Source: Lutraria lutraria
Taxonomy: Eukaryota > Mollusca > Bivalvia > Venerida > Mactridae
DNA length: 64,000 nucleotides
NCBI GenBank assembly: GCA_964023205.1
Contig: OZ026841.1
Coordinates: forward strand, 33,928,399-33,992,398
Reading direction: 5' to 3'
Shown here: positions 53,541 through 62,947 of the stretch, piece after piece
Numbering within the stretch: the stretch's first letter is position 1
Layout: every line of letters starts with the position of its first letter
Program-made: the position numbers and the translations under genes
The notes under the pieces: model-generated
What the model was told of the DNA's origin: nothing
What the model saw: the letters and a program-made list of their open reading frames with translations, nothing else
The model's database searches: none

Positions 53541-54440
53541 TTGTTAACGGTCAATGTTTTTTTTTCAAAATACCCCCATTACCAAATACACTTCCGAAAT
53601 ATGGGAATACCCCTTTATTTTATTTGTTGTAAAATTAATGTACTTGGATTGATTTACACCCGGAGAGATGAGAAACATATAACAGTCTTTTGTTGTTACG
53701 CTTTTTGTACCTTTATAAAGAAGTATTAATTTTCGTGGTTTTAAGGTTATGGATAATTCTCCGCCAGACCGTTCCTGTCCGTTTTAGTTTCATGCCTAGT
53801 GCTTAGGTATCACACCACTAAATGTTGTTATGTTTTCGTTAAGGTTTTAATTAGATGTTCATTTGAAGTATATGAATAGGCTTTTTGACTATGTAAACTT
53901 GTATTGTTTCATTGTTTATTCTCATCACAGAACCATTGCTATATTAGTTGTATTTGTTGTTTTCAGGAAGTTTAATCTGAACAATGGATGTTGTATGTTG
54001 TGTTGACAATTTAAAGCTGTGAATAACGTAGGTTTATACTTGAGTGTTTTTGTATTCTGAATGTATATGCATAATAGATACTTTTGGTGACATAATATTT
54101 GAATTATATGCAGTTTTATGTATACTTGATCTGTCAGACATGTTTTATGACTAAACTTGCTTGATTTAATTTTAAGAAAATCTTTTTTGATAGAATTCGA
54201 ATTGTGTTCAACTTTAGTTGTATTTCTGGATTAATCTTAACATTTTTAATACAGATTTGTGGAAAAGAGAGTATTTGTTTGATTGCTAACTTTGTATTTT
54301 TCTAGTCACTAAACTGTGTTTATCTTGTTTTTATAGTTCTTACGATGGATCAAAGATACAAAGCAAACGATCGTTCCCTCGTTATCTATAATAATTTTAG
54401 TTAATGCTATTTAAATATTGCTTAAAAATCAAATTGTGTG
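53541..54440. other. Unassigned AT-rich sequence
   Basis: No ORF with support, RNA or repeat recognised. The sequence is T-rich on the plus strand from about 53.75 to 54.35 kb. Confidence 0.5.
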
Positions 54441-54890
54441 TGTAACTGATACATAGAATTGTCCGTGAAAAAGTAAACTAAAGCTGTAACCAGATTATCA
54501 TGCGTGTAAATTCAGCCAGTAAAATAAACATGCTATCTGAAAATCATATATAGCTATTAAAGACATGAAAAGCTCGCATGTTGTTTAAGACCCCCCCCCC
54601 CCCCCCCCCCCCATCATATCAGTCTATTAAATCGGGCATTAAGGCAAGACATAGAAAAATGTAATGAAACCCCGCCACTTGAGAACCATGCATTTCGTCC
54701 ATAAATAATAATCAGTATCGACGATTTAAAGCCAAATAATTCATTATTTGTATATGAATGGAGCCAAATCCTATGTATAAGTTTTAAAATCAAATTGTGT
54801 GTGCAAACGATACATAGGAAGTTCAATAATTAGGACAATTTGTCAATAATACATTAATTAATAATCATATACAATCATACAGACTGAACT
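54440..54890 (+). repeat. Diverged relict of the satellite family
   Basis: It aligns with 42.6-42.9 kb and 56.3-56.6 kb: TCCGTGAAAAAGTAAAC, AGATTATCATGCGTGTAAAT, CTATTAAAGACATGAAAAGC, CATGTTGTTTAAGA, CCATCATATCAG, GGGCATTAAGGCAAGACATAG and CATGCATTTCGTCC. The region also holds the 22 bp C run. Confidence 0.65.
54591..54612 (+). repeat. Homopolymer of 22 C
   Basis: Twenty-two consecutive C residues lie between TTGTTTAAGA and ATCATATC, where the related copies read TTTATTCCCATCAC. The C run therefore seems to have expanded from the short CCC of the relict satellite. Confidence 0.95.
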
Positions 54891-54892
54891 GG

Positions 54893-55540
54893 AATACACG
54901 CTGTCGTTTATTTTAAGTTCCGGTCAAATATTCTGGTCATTTGCGGCATCAAATCATAAGAGTTATATACAAAATCGATTGTGCACGGGTTGTTTATTTG
55001 AAATTCCGTCCAAATCAGTAAATTCATTTTTATAAGCAAACACAAATGAAATTCTCACGGGTCCTTTTATTAATTATGTCAATCTTACAAAATGCATATA
55101 TTATAATAAAAAACAATCTTACATATTTGAGATACTCTCGGGTTTGTTAACTTTAATTAAGTTGCGATAAAATACAAATATATCCGTCGTTTTAGCTTAA
55201 AATCATATGAGTCAAATAAAATCAATTGTGCACGTGATCTTTACTTGATGTTCCGTTCCAATCAGTTGATTAATATTCATGATAATTAAATAATCAAACA
55301 CAAATGAAATACACGCTGGATTCTAATACATGTATTAATTAGGCCAATCTTACACAAGTGGAATATATGCTGCAGGTTTGCTTACATTTAGATCGGGCTA
55401 ATATTCATATCTGGCATTTTGGGCAAAATATCTGATGACTCAATAAACAGAAATGCGCACCCGTTCTTTACATACTGTTCAGTTCAAATAAGTTCATTAA
55501 TACAAACACAAATTAGTCAAATAAAATTTCCTAGAGCAAT
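54893..55540 (+). repeat. Degenerate tandem repeat, ~230-265 bp period
   Basis: TCGATTGTGCACGGGTTGTT at 54975, TCAATTGTGCACGTGATC at 55222 and AAATGCGCACCCGTTC at 55451 start related blocks, each followed by GTTCCGT or GTTCAGT, CAAATCAG or CAAATAAG, TTCATTAAT and AAACACAAAT. GTCAATCTTACAA at 55079 and GCCAATCTTACAC at 55343 are a second pair. Copies are strongly diverged. Confidence 0.6.
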
Positions 55541-55565
55541 ATTCAAATTAGATGAATACACACAT

Positions 55566-55643
55566 AGTAATGTATACTATCCATAGTTATCATCATGCAA
55601 ATAGTAATGTATAATATCCATTATATTTATCATCATGCAAATA
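55566..55643 (+). repeat. ~40 bp direct duplication
   Basis: AGTAATGTATACTATCCAT..TCATCATGCAAAT is followed at once by AGTAATGTATAATATCCAT..TCATCATGCAAAT. It lies just left of the relict monomer. Confidence 0.75.
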
Positions 55644-55663
55644 AGTATGCGTTATATGCACAG

Positions 55664-56720
55664 GTACACAAGAATCTCAAAAATGCCACGCATTTTCGCC
55701 GTATAATTTTATTGACCATTTTGATATTTTGTTTATGCAACCAATACACACGAAGGAATACACATATATTCCGTTATATTCACTTACATAATGATTTCTT
55801 CATTCCGACATATATATGAATTTCGATCATGTATATGAAGATAGAAATGAAGTATTGTCCGTGAAATTGGTCAACAGTCCCACGTATTATATATTATTCA
55901 TTTTGATCTTAGATATCCACAGCTATATGTAGGTTATTTTCAACTAATTAAAGCATGTAAACAAATGAAAACTTATGTCGTTCAAAACATAAGACAATTG
56001 GGGAAGATAATTTATTCCCAAATTTAGAAATATCCGTGTAAAACTATAATCAAATTGATAAATATACTTTTTTACTTCAGATCATTTTGAAAATGCCAAA
56101 TGCGCTACACGCGGTTCATAGAAACAAAAAAGTTCATAGGGGGGGGGGGGCATGTTTTCCTTTAATCTAGAGGGGCCAATACACAATGATCAATACACAC
56201 ACCGTGCACGATACTAATATATGTTATGTACTTGATGTTAATTTCTTCATTCGCCGGAAACTTTACTTTTAAATAGAAATTAGAATTTGTCCATATGTGT
56301 CCATGTGAAACTGTACAAAACCGCGATCGGTTTATCGTGCATGTTAATTTTGTGAAATTCATTTAAGCCTATAACTAAGGATTTTGCATGAAAATCGTAT
56401 GTATCAATTAAAGACACGGTAAGTTTGTTATTTAAAATGTATTCCCATCATATAAGCTCATTTATTTGGGCGTTTAGTCAAACTATTTCGTTTAAAAATA
56501 TAAACAAACCCCGCGACCGTCGTACTAAGCATTTAATTACGACCTAAATATTTATTTACCATTTTAGATGATTCAAAGCTAAATTAAACATTAAACCGAA
56601 GTCATAAGTTATCCCTGAACTATGCCAACAATCCCGCTTCATAAATTCGTATTGTTTTTTTATATTTACAACGTGGTGTGTTATTTTCAACCAAAGCATA
56701 TTTGAAAGTTTATTTGTTCT
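55664..56720 (+). repeat. Relict satellite monomers, collinear with the array
   Basis: From GTACACAAGAATCTC the order of landmarks follows the array monomer. GCATTTTCGCCGTATAATTT corresponds to GCATTTCCGTTATAGATATT. ATTGACCATTTTGATATTTT corresponds to ATTGACCATTTTGATTGTTT. Then come GCAACCAATACACAC, TTGTCCGTGAAATTGGTCAA, CATGTAAACAAATG and TATGTCGTTCAAAACAT. At 56,180 ATCAATACACACACCGTGCA matches array ATTCAATACACACACAGTCC. From 56,300 it joins the relict type seen at 42.4-42.9 and 54.4-54.9 kb. Divergence is high and indels are many. Confidence 0.75.
56139..56150 (+). repeat. Homopolymer of 12 G
   Basis: Twelve consecutive G residues between TTCATA and CATGTTTTCC, inside the relict satellite. 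Confidence 0.95.
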
Positions 56721-57585
56721 TTGTTTTAGTATATTAACATTTGTTTAGGCAGTTTAAATTTATTAATATGTTAATAATCAATTTTTAAAATCATAGCCAA
56801 TCTCGATATCGGATAATCAATGATAGTTTAGTTTTATTTTGTCTTGAGATGCAAATATCGGAAATACTACCCAGTTTATGAAGTACTATGAATTAATGCC
56901 ATTGATTTCTGCAAGTTATTTATGACAGCCTACTTTCTGAAAAGGCCTTTATGTTACATGTCATAGTACATGTACGTATGGTTAATTTAGTTTTTAAAAC
57001 ATATTTTATTCAAGAAACGTATAAACAAAAGTGCCTATACAAATACATTTTATACAATGGATTTGAAAACAAGCAGGTATTGCTTGTATCAATTCCTTTC
57101 CATATGGTAAATTTTGGCAGGGTTAGGAGAGGGGGTGGTTGCACCCCTCTCTTGAATCCGCCTCTGTTCATGACCATGCTAGAATTACCTTTACATACAT
57201 GTATATACTTTCTTTATAATTTCTCCACTGGCATGAGCTAATTTGTTTAATATTTCTAAAAAATTAAAATTGTATTTCAAGAATTTGATTGCAGTACTTA
57301 GGCCATTATTGAAAACTCTTTAATGTAAAGTTTAAGGTGCAATTTGGTACACAAGAATACACATTTTAACAACATTAAAGAAAACACCAATCTGATAAAA
57401 ATAAATGCAATTAAAATACATAAATAATAAACGTTATGCTAGCTGGTACAACTACAATATTTTGGACATTCTTTTCCAGTCTCCATCACCATGACACAAA
57501 TGAAACTGAGTTAACACTTTATGTTGCACATGCATAATTTCTAAATGCGATACACAACATTTCAATTGCTAACTATAAAGTGTTT
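56721..57585. other. Unassigned AT-rich sequence
   Basis: No gene recognised. A GC-rich patch at 57,118-57,170 (GGTTAGGAGAGGGGGTGG, TGAATCCGCCTCTG) resembles fragments scattered through mollusc genomes, but I cannot name it. Confidence 0.45.
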
Positions 57586-57802
57586 AGCTCACATGTCACA
57601 AAGTGACAAAGTAAGCTATTAGGATCACTCTCCGTCCGGCGTCCGGCGTAGTGCGTCGTGCGGTGTGCGTCGTGCGTCGTCAAACTTTATGTCAAATCAT
57701 TTGTTTTAATGATATAAGGGTCAAGTACAAATATGGGTCATATGGGGTCAATAATTAGGTCACCAGGTCAAATCGTAGGAAAACTTTGTTAACACTGTAG
57801 AT
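57586..57802 (-). repeat. Repeat end with hairpin joined to inverted 150 bp repeat unit
   Basis: TTTAGCTCACATGTCAC-AAA-GTGACAAAGTAAGCT is a hairpin typical of the end of a mollusc repeat family whose other-strand end appears at 49,869-49,917. It is followed by a CpG-rich GTCCGGCG..GTGCGTCGTGC stretch. From 57,690 the sequence is the reverse complement of 52,141-52,245: GTCAAATCATTTGTTTTAAT, ATATGGGGTCAATAATTAGG and TAGGAAAACTTTGTTAACAC. Confidence 0.8.
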
Positions 57803-58044
57803 GAGTATTTGCAAACCGCTTACAAGTACATTTAGAATTTTCAATAATATCTCGTTGAATGCAATTATAAATTCTTTTTAGGTTCGGGTCTCGTGCACAA
57901 GTTTGTATTACATACGCAATTTCAATGTAAATGTTGAATAAACGTTGGTTATCAATTGTACATGTATTGCGCTTTATAGGTGTTAATTTGATTAGATGGT
58001 TTGGTTGAATAAAAACTGTAGAATCGTCAATATCTGCGAAGAAA

Positions 58045-58158
58045 ATGATTTGACACAGTTTGGTGAAGATCCAACTTTTAACTGTGAAATCTACATGGTT
58101 TTTCATAAGATTTGACCAAGGACTTATGTATATACGTCCTTGATTTGACCTAGCGACC
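58045..58158 (+). repeat. Direct copy of 52,232-52,350
   Basis: AATGATTTGACACAGTTTGG through TTGATTTGACCTAGCGACCT matches 52,232-52,350 with almost no differences (GATCCAAC against GATGCAAC), including the TATGTATATACGTCCTTG near-palindrome. It picks up where the inverted piece at 57,690 leaves off. Confidence 0.9.
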
Positions 58159-58257
58159 TGAACTTACGCAAATTCCAGTCGCCAAAATAATGTATTATAA
58201 TATCAAAATTAATTTAAACTACAATGTCCAACAATAACTTCAATATGTCATTGAGGG

Positions 58258-58494
58258 TTTCCATATTTTAAATTTTCATTATTAAATGTTTTTCCATGTT
58301 TATTTTCAATTCTTAACACAGTCCTCAACTTTCACACAGTGATTTTTCTTCCATATTTGTTTAGGCTACTGTGTAGTACATAGTGTAAACACATGTGTGG
58401 AGGATTTTTGTAAAATGTGAATATTGAGGACTGTGTTAAAAATTGAAAATAAACATGGAAGAACATTTAAAAGTGAAAAATTAAATAATGGAAG
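58258..58494. mobile_element. MITE-like hairpin element
   Basis: The left arm (58258-58329: TTCCATATTTTAAATTTTCA..CCATGTTTATTTTCAATTCT..ACACAGTCCTCAAC) and right arm (58424-58494) are inverted copies about 71 bp long with few mismatches and a loop of about 94 bp. No coding sequence and no clear target duplication are seen, so it may be a MITE or a simple inverted duplication. Confidence 0.7.
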
Positions 58495-59071
58495 CAAATT
58501 TATCATATTAAGAAGCTACGCGGTATGATGGTTATCTTTAATTTTGGCTTTATCAATCAATTGCTTTTAATTTAATGATATCATGATTTTACTTTTACTT
58601 CGTAAACTTGCTAACCGATTCATAAAATAAAAAGCTTACTACTCACAAGTAATTACTGACTTTCGTGATATAGTAAAAAGCAATGGAATAAATAACGGAT
58701 ATACAACATGTTTTATATTCAACCATAATAATCTTTCAAATGAACCCAAATACCATGATAGTAAGTAAACTGTGTATCATAGTAAATAAGGATCAAGCAA
58801 CAACACATTACCGTTGTGCAAAGTATTCTTAGCATCGCGTGACATGAGTCATTGTATACTTATAAATGTATGTACTATAAAACTATAATAAAGAACAAAC
58901 AGAGTATACATAACAATGATAGACCATCGTAGAATTTAGAAACAACACGAGGACATTATCAAGCTAAGCAGCAAAAGTATCGGCAAATTGACTTCACATT
59001 ATAGAAAATAAACAGTACATCACAGCAAACAAGCATATACAACCACTAACTAGCATAGTAAAAAAGCAACT
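58495..59071. other. Unassigned AT-rich sequence
   Basis: No ORF, RNA or repeat recognised. Confidence 0.5.
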
Positions 59072-59297
59072 GGTTTGTTTGTTCGTTTGTTCAAATCGGG
59101 TTTTATACGCCCCTTTTCAACGATCAGAGTCATATAAGGCGGACAGTTCACCTAACAATCGTTCCTGGGTAGAACCAGTACTAGACTCCAATCCTCCGTA
59201 ACAACTGCCTATTTTGTCACATCAAGATACATGGTCGGTAGCGGGGCTCGATCCCACGACCCTCTATCAGAAAATAGCAACTGAACAATGCATGCAC
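59072..59297 (-). mobile_element. tRNA-derived SINE with conserved central domain
   Basis: Read on the minus strand: a tRNA-like head with A-box-like TTGTTCAGTTGCTA and B-box GGGATCGAGCCCCGC, then CTAGTACTGGTTCTACCCAG, GAACGATTGTTAGGTGAAC, TGTCCGCCTTATATGACTC, GTTGAAAAGGGGCGTATAAA, and a tail of GTTT-type repeats read as AACAAACGAACAAACAAACC. This central domain is widespread in molluscan SINEs; I believe it is one of the named conserved SINE domains (possibly Nin) but could not check. The 84 aa minus-strand ORF overlapping it is not a gene. Confidence 0.8.
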
Positions 59298-59608
59298 ATA
59301 AAACATAATGAATAAACGCACGAGCAGGGTATACTGACAAAAAGTCATAATGTAATGATAAATGAACTAAGGTGTGAAAAAACTCATAAATTATATATAT
59401 GTTCAGACTGCTAAATGGTGTTCGATAGAAAACCACACGAACGCGAACATCCTTATTACACACATATACTTATATCTGTATTAAAACATCTTTTGATAGA
59501 ATACAGATTGGCGTAAATAAACAAGAGCATAAAGGTGTTATATGCAGACATGCATTTAAAGATGATTGGTGTATTAGTAGTGCTTTCATAGGATGAGGAA
59601 ATTCATGT
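59298..59608. other. Unassigned sequence between SINE and tRNA-like
   Basis: Nothing recognised. Confidence 0.45.
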
Positions 59609-59680
59609 ACCCGATGCGGGGCTCAAACCCGCAACCTCCTGCTTGCAAGGCAGATACTCTGCCAAATGAGCTAATCGGGC
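59609..59680 (-). tRNA. tRNA-Ala(UGC)-like, gene or pseudogene
   Basis: The minus strand folds into a full 72 nt cloverleaf: acceptor GCCCGAT/ATCGGGT (first pair G-U), D stem GCTC/GAGT, anticodon arm TCTGC-CTTGCAA-GCAGG with anticodon TGC, variable loop AGGTT, T stem GCGGG/CCCGC, then A as the discriminator base. The arm geometry is canonical. Against a working alanine tRNA: the third acceptor pair is C-G, not the G-U that alanyl-tRNA synthetase recognises, and the T loop is TTTGAGC, lacking C56. It may be a SINE head or pseudogene. A 66 aa plus-strand ORF across it is a shadow. Confidence 0.5.
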
Positions 59681-62082
59681 TGTTGAATATCGCAGCCAAT
59701 TTATTAACACAAATACTATATATACCGCATTGCTACAGGTCAAGTACAAACCATCAATGCTGCCATACGTTTACAAATAATTTCAGAATTTGAATCAAGT
59801 GAGGTAGGGGTCAAAATGAAAAATAAGGCCTGATATTTTAGATCAGAGCAAATACAAACTCCTATTTGTAATTTATTTACTAGTATTTAGTCCTTGTATT
59901 GCATCCAACTGAAACACAACGTATATGTTATTATGTTGTTTATATTATAGACGCAAGCAACAACACAATGCAGATATTAAATTATTTTTGAATAAATACG
60001 AATTTACAAAGCGTCACTGTACATACTAGAGTATTCGGACTGATGATATCTTGTCCTGTGATATTCAATTTTATCAAATTTGCTCAAATATCAATTTGAA
60101 CTTTTGTAATGAAAGCCCCGTTTCTTTCTGGGGACATAAATAATCTTTTTACAATGCATACATATTGTCCGCAATGGACTTTTGTTGCATAATTTGTATG
60201 AAAGAAAGACTACACTTAACAAAACTTATAACGTCCCCTTCGTAAAATATGCATATTTTATTTATTTTTGATATTCTGAGCTCAAATTTTCAGTGTACAA
60301 CTCAAACAAGTCAAGCTTAATGAATCTATCAACAAAAAATGCGTAAAATTAATTTTTATCCCGTTTCGGCTCTATAGTTCTAAAACAGTTAATTTGCACG
60401 TGCAGCACGTGGTTAGTATGGTTCTTCGAAATTATTTTTAATATCGATATAGTGTTAAGCCACATAACAGAAAACACAAAATGGGAAGAATGTCCATTGA
60501 GGACAGGGTCTGCACCGCCCGCCTTAATCAGGGAGGGGTTCCGTACTTACAGGTACATCTTGATTTCGATTAGTATTTGATTAACTTAACTCATTAAATT
60601 AAAACAAACCACTAAATTTAATTTAACACATGGATAGCTGTACAGTTTTTTACGTGAACCCCGTGACAAGGTCTTTCCTACGCAGATAGACCTCTTACTC
60701 GATCATACAGGCGTGTCCTGTGCGTGATGCGTCTGGCTCTTATTTCGAATAGACAACCTAGTTCTTTTCTTTAACATGTCCCGTGTATAGCAACGAAACA
60801 CAGCAGCTTCCAGGCACCTTTATGCATGCAGTACCTAAACAGTCCACACGGTCAGATATAGCGGGAAATACTACTAAAATAATTTCAGAAATTTCCAAGT
60901 TCCGGGCCGTTTCATTGACTGGATCACTCAGAATCGTAATATAAACAAATTTATCGATACCTTGATCTACATATAAAGATATTATTATAAGAATGTTCGG
61001 AACGTGTACATGTAAAGATGAAAGTATATATTTGAAGTAATACAATCATACTCATTAAAACTGATTGTCGGTTCTTGGAGAGGACACTACTAGTAGTTTA
61101 GAGAAGTGTTTGTGTCTGGTCAGTAGTCGTGTACATATATACATGTATTCATGTTTAAGAAAAGAGCCCTCATGTACATGTATCTTAATTATTTTGATTA
61201 AGTTTTATGTGAATACGAGAAGCCTTCTTTTTTTAAACGATACACAATTCTCTGCTTGGCCTATCAATTTAAATATCACGTACAGTCAACCCTGTGCTAG
61301 CGGACAACTCGGACTGAAGGCCGCTCTGTTAATAAGGGCCATTTTTTTAAAGAACAGTTGTTTATTATTAAGAAAACAAAATGATCTCCCATTACAGGTC
61401 ACCTGTCAAAATATGGCATATTTTTTTGTTCACATGTTTGTTGTTTGACAACTTATAATTTTGCTACTCGTTGTTTGACAGAAATTATGCGTCTGAACGT
61501 TACACTGACTACAGTACTAAAGGAGATATTCATAATAATTCAGTCGTGTGTTGTTTTTCACATTGTAGCACATTGAGCTTTTTTCTGAACCTCTCGCCCG
61601 AGTGTTGCACAAAAATGTATCCGAGTGTTATGTCCAGACCACAAAGTAATGATATTTCGTGTAATATTTTAAGTGGTCAACGTGTACAATCGTAAGATAG
61701 AACCAAGACACGTAAGGTACGTCATTATACGTGTACATGATGTACATGTATATACATTGAACTCATCTGTACAAAAAAACCCACATGAAACAAGGTAGGT
61801 TATCTTAGATGAATATAACGATGATTGTTATTTCAAGACTGACGGAAGGAACAATCTTACCATGTTAGCTATTGTCTGGCGGACGAATCATTCGACAGGT
61901 ATATATGGTCATTTCAGGGCTGACAATAAAAGAGGAGAGAGAAGATGAAGGAGACTCGAGTATTTATATCCTTACTCTAACTATTGGTACTTTGTAGATA
62001 CACACCTCGTCCTTTTTCTGGTGATTTTCTAGACACAGTTCTTGACTCGGTAGTTGGGATGGGGACATTGAAAGCGCCACTG
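59681..62082. other. Unassigned sequence
   Basis: No gene can be supported. A 30-codon ATG frame at 60481-60573 (beginning MGRMSIEDRVCTARLNQGG) has the flavour of the N-terminal helix-turn-helix of a Tc1-like transposase, but is too short to assign. Around 61,280-61,350 there are imperfect words (GTGCTAGCGGACAACTCGG, GAAGGCCGCTCTGTTAATAA) that may be a repeat fragment. Longer frames at 60758-61045 (minus) and 61065-61448 (plus) show no domain. Confidence 0.4.
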
Positions 62083-62150
62083 AGGGCCGAGTGGAGATTC
62101 GAACCCTGGACGTTTCGTCCAATAGTCCATCGTTACTGCTAGACCACCGA
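62083..62150 (-). tRNA. tRNA-like sequence, probably SINE head or pseudogene
   Basis: The minus strand reads GGTGGTCTAGCAGTAACG (A-box-like) and, 31 nt further, CCAGGGTTCGAATCTCCACT (B-box). The anticodon region TGGAC-GAAAC-GTCCA pairs but leaves a loop that lacks T33, and the acceptor arms pair poorly. It fits a tRNA-derived SINE or decayed tRNA. Confidence 0.4.
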
Positions 62151-62159
62151 TCATCACAG

Positions 62160-62675
62160 ATAAGTCTTAAGCTCTAAGTTTAAGAAACCCACGTACGTCA
62201 TTCCCTGATACGTATCTATAAGATCTCATTTGTTATATTTGACGTTTCTATAAGACAAGTACAACATCTTTGATTCGAAGGCAAAATGTATCTTTCAAGT
62301 CTAGTATTACAACCCGTTATTTTTCGATACCAATTATTGCTGAATAAGATTTTCATCTTCAGCTGTTAATACCTGTAAATACAAAAATGTATATGTAAAA
62401 CTTAATGATAATGTATCAAAATCGAACAAACCACGAATGTTTCTCATCTACTTAATTCATGCTATAAATCGCAAATTGAATGGTATGTGTTGTCATAACT
62501 ATCACGTTTTAAACATAATTTAAGACGGACGAAATATGTATTACATGTATTTATTTGTGCATGCAAATGTATGCTTTACAGAAGCATCCTTCCAGACTAA
62601 CATTACAACATTCACTCTAAGTTCTGTTTAAGTGCGTAATGCAAAATCATGAATAATGACAAATTAAGTCAGTAT
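62160..62675. other. Unassigned AT-rich sequence
   Basis: Nothing recognised. Confidence 0.45.
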
Positions 62676-62745
62676 GAACTGTCCGCCTCATATGACCGTC
62701 TGACTATTGAAAATGGGCCTGAAACTCAAACAAACGAACGAATAT
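62676..62745 (+). mobile_element. SINE 3' fragment
   Basis: GAACTGTCCGCCTCATATGA..GTCTGACTATTGAAAATGGG..CAAACAAACGAACG matches the 3' half and tail of the SINE at 59072-59297, here on the plus strand. Head and most of the core are missing. Confidence 0.7.
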
Positions 62746-62810
62746 AACAGCCACCGCAACGAGTGGATTGATAGTTATCTTCTTGTTCATCATTATCGCA
62801 GTGTGTGTAT

Positions 62811-62947
62811 TGGTTTGTTTGTTTATATCGAATGTACGCCCCCTTTCAACAGTCCGAGTCAAATGAGGCTAGAAGCATCGTTCCTGAGAAGAACCAGTAC
62901 TAGTCGCTCATCCTCCGTAACTACTGCCTTCTTTCTCACCAGTATAT
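62811..62947 (-). mobile_element. SINE copy lacking its tRNA head
   Basis: On the plus strand it reads TGGTTTGTTTGTTTATATCG, TACGCCCCCTTTCAACAGTC, GTTCCTGAGAAGAACCAGTA, CTAGTCGCTCATCCTCCGTA and ACTACTGCCTTCTTTCTCAC, the same order as 59072-59230. It lies 65 bp from the plus-strand fragment, facing it tail to tail. Confidence 0.75.

Noticed and set aside
57789..58106. 105 aa minus-strand frame
   Set aside because: Runs across the ends of two repeat pieces and the unrelated spacer between them.
61065..61448. 127 aa frame
   Set aside because: Starts with a non-ATG codon, composition matches surrounding DNA, low-complexity hydrophobic runs only.
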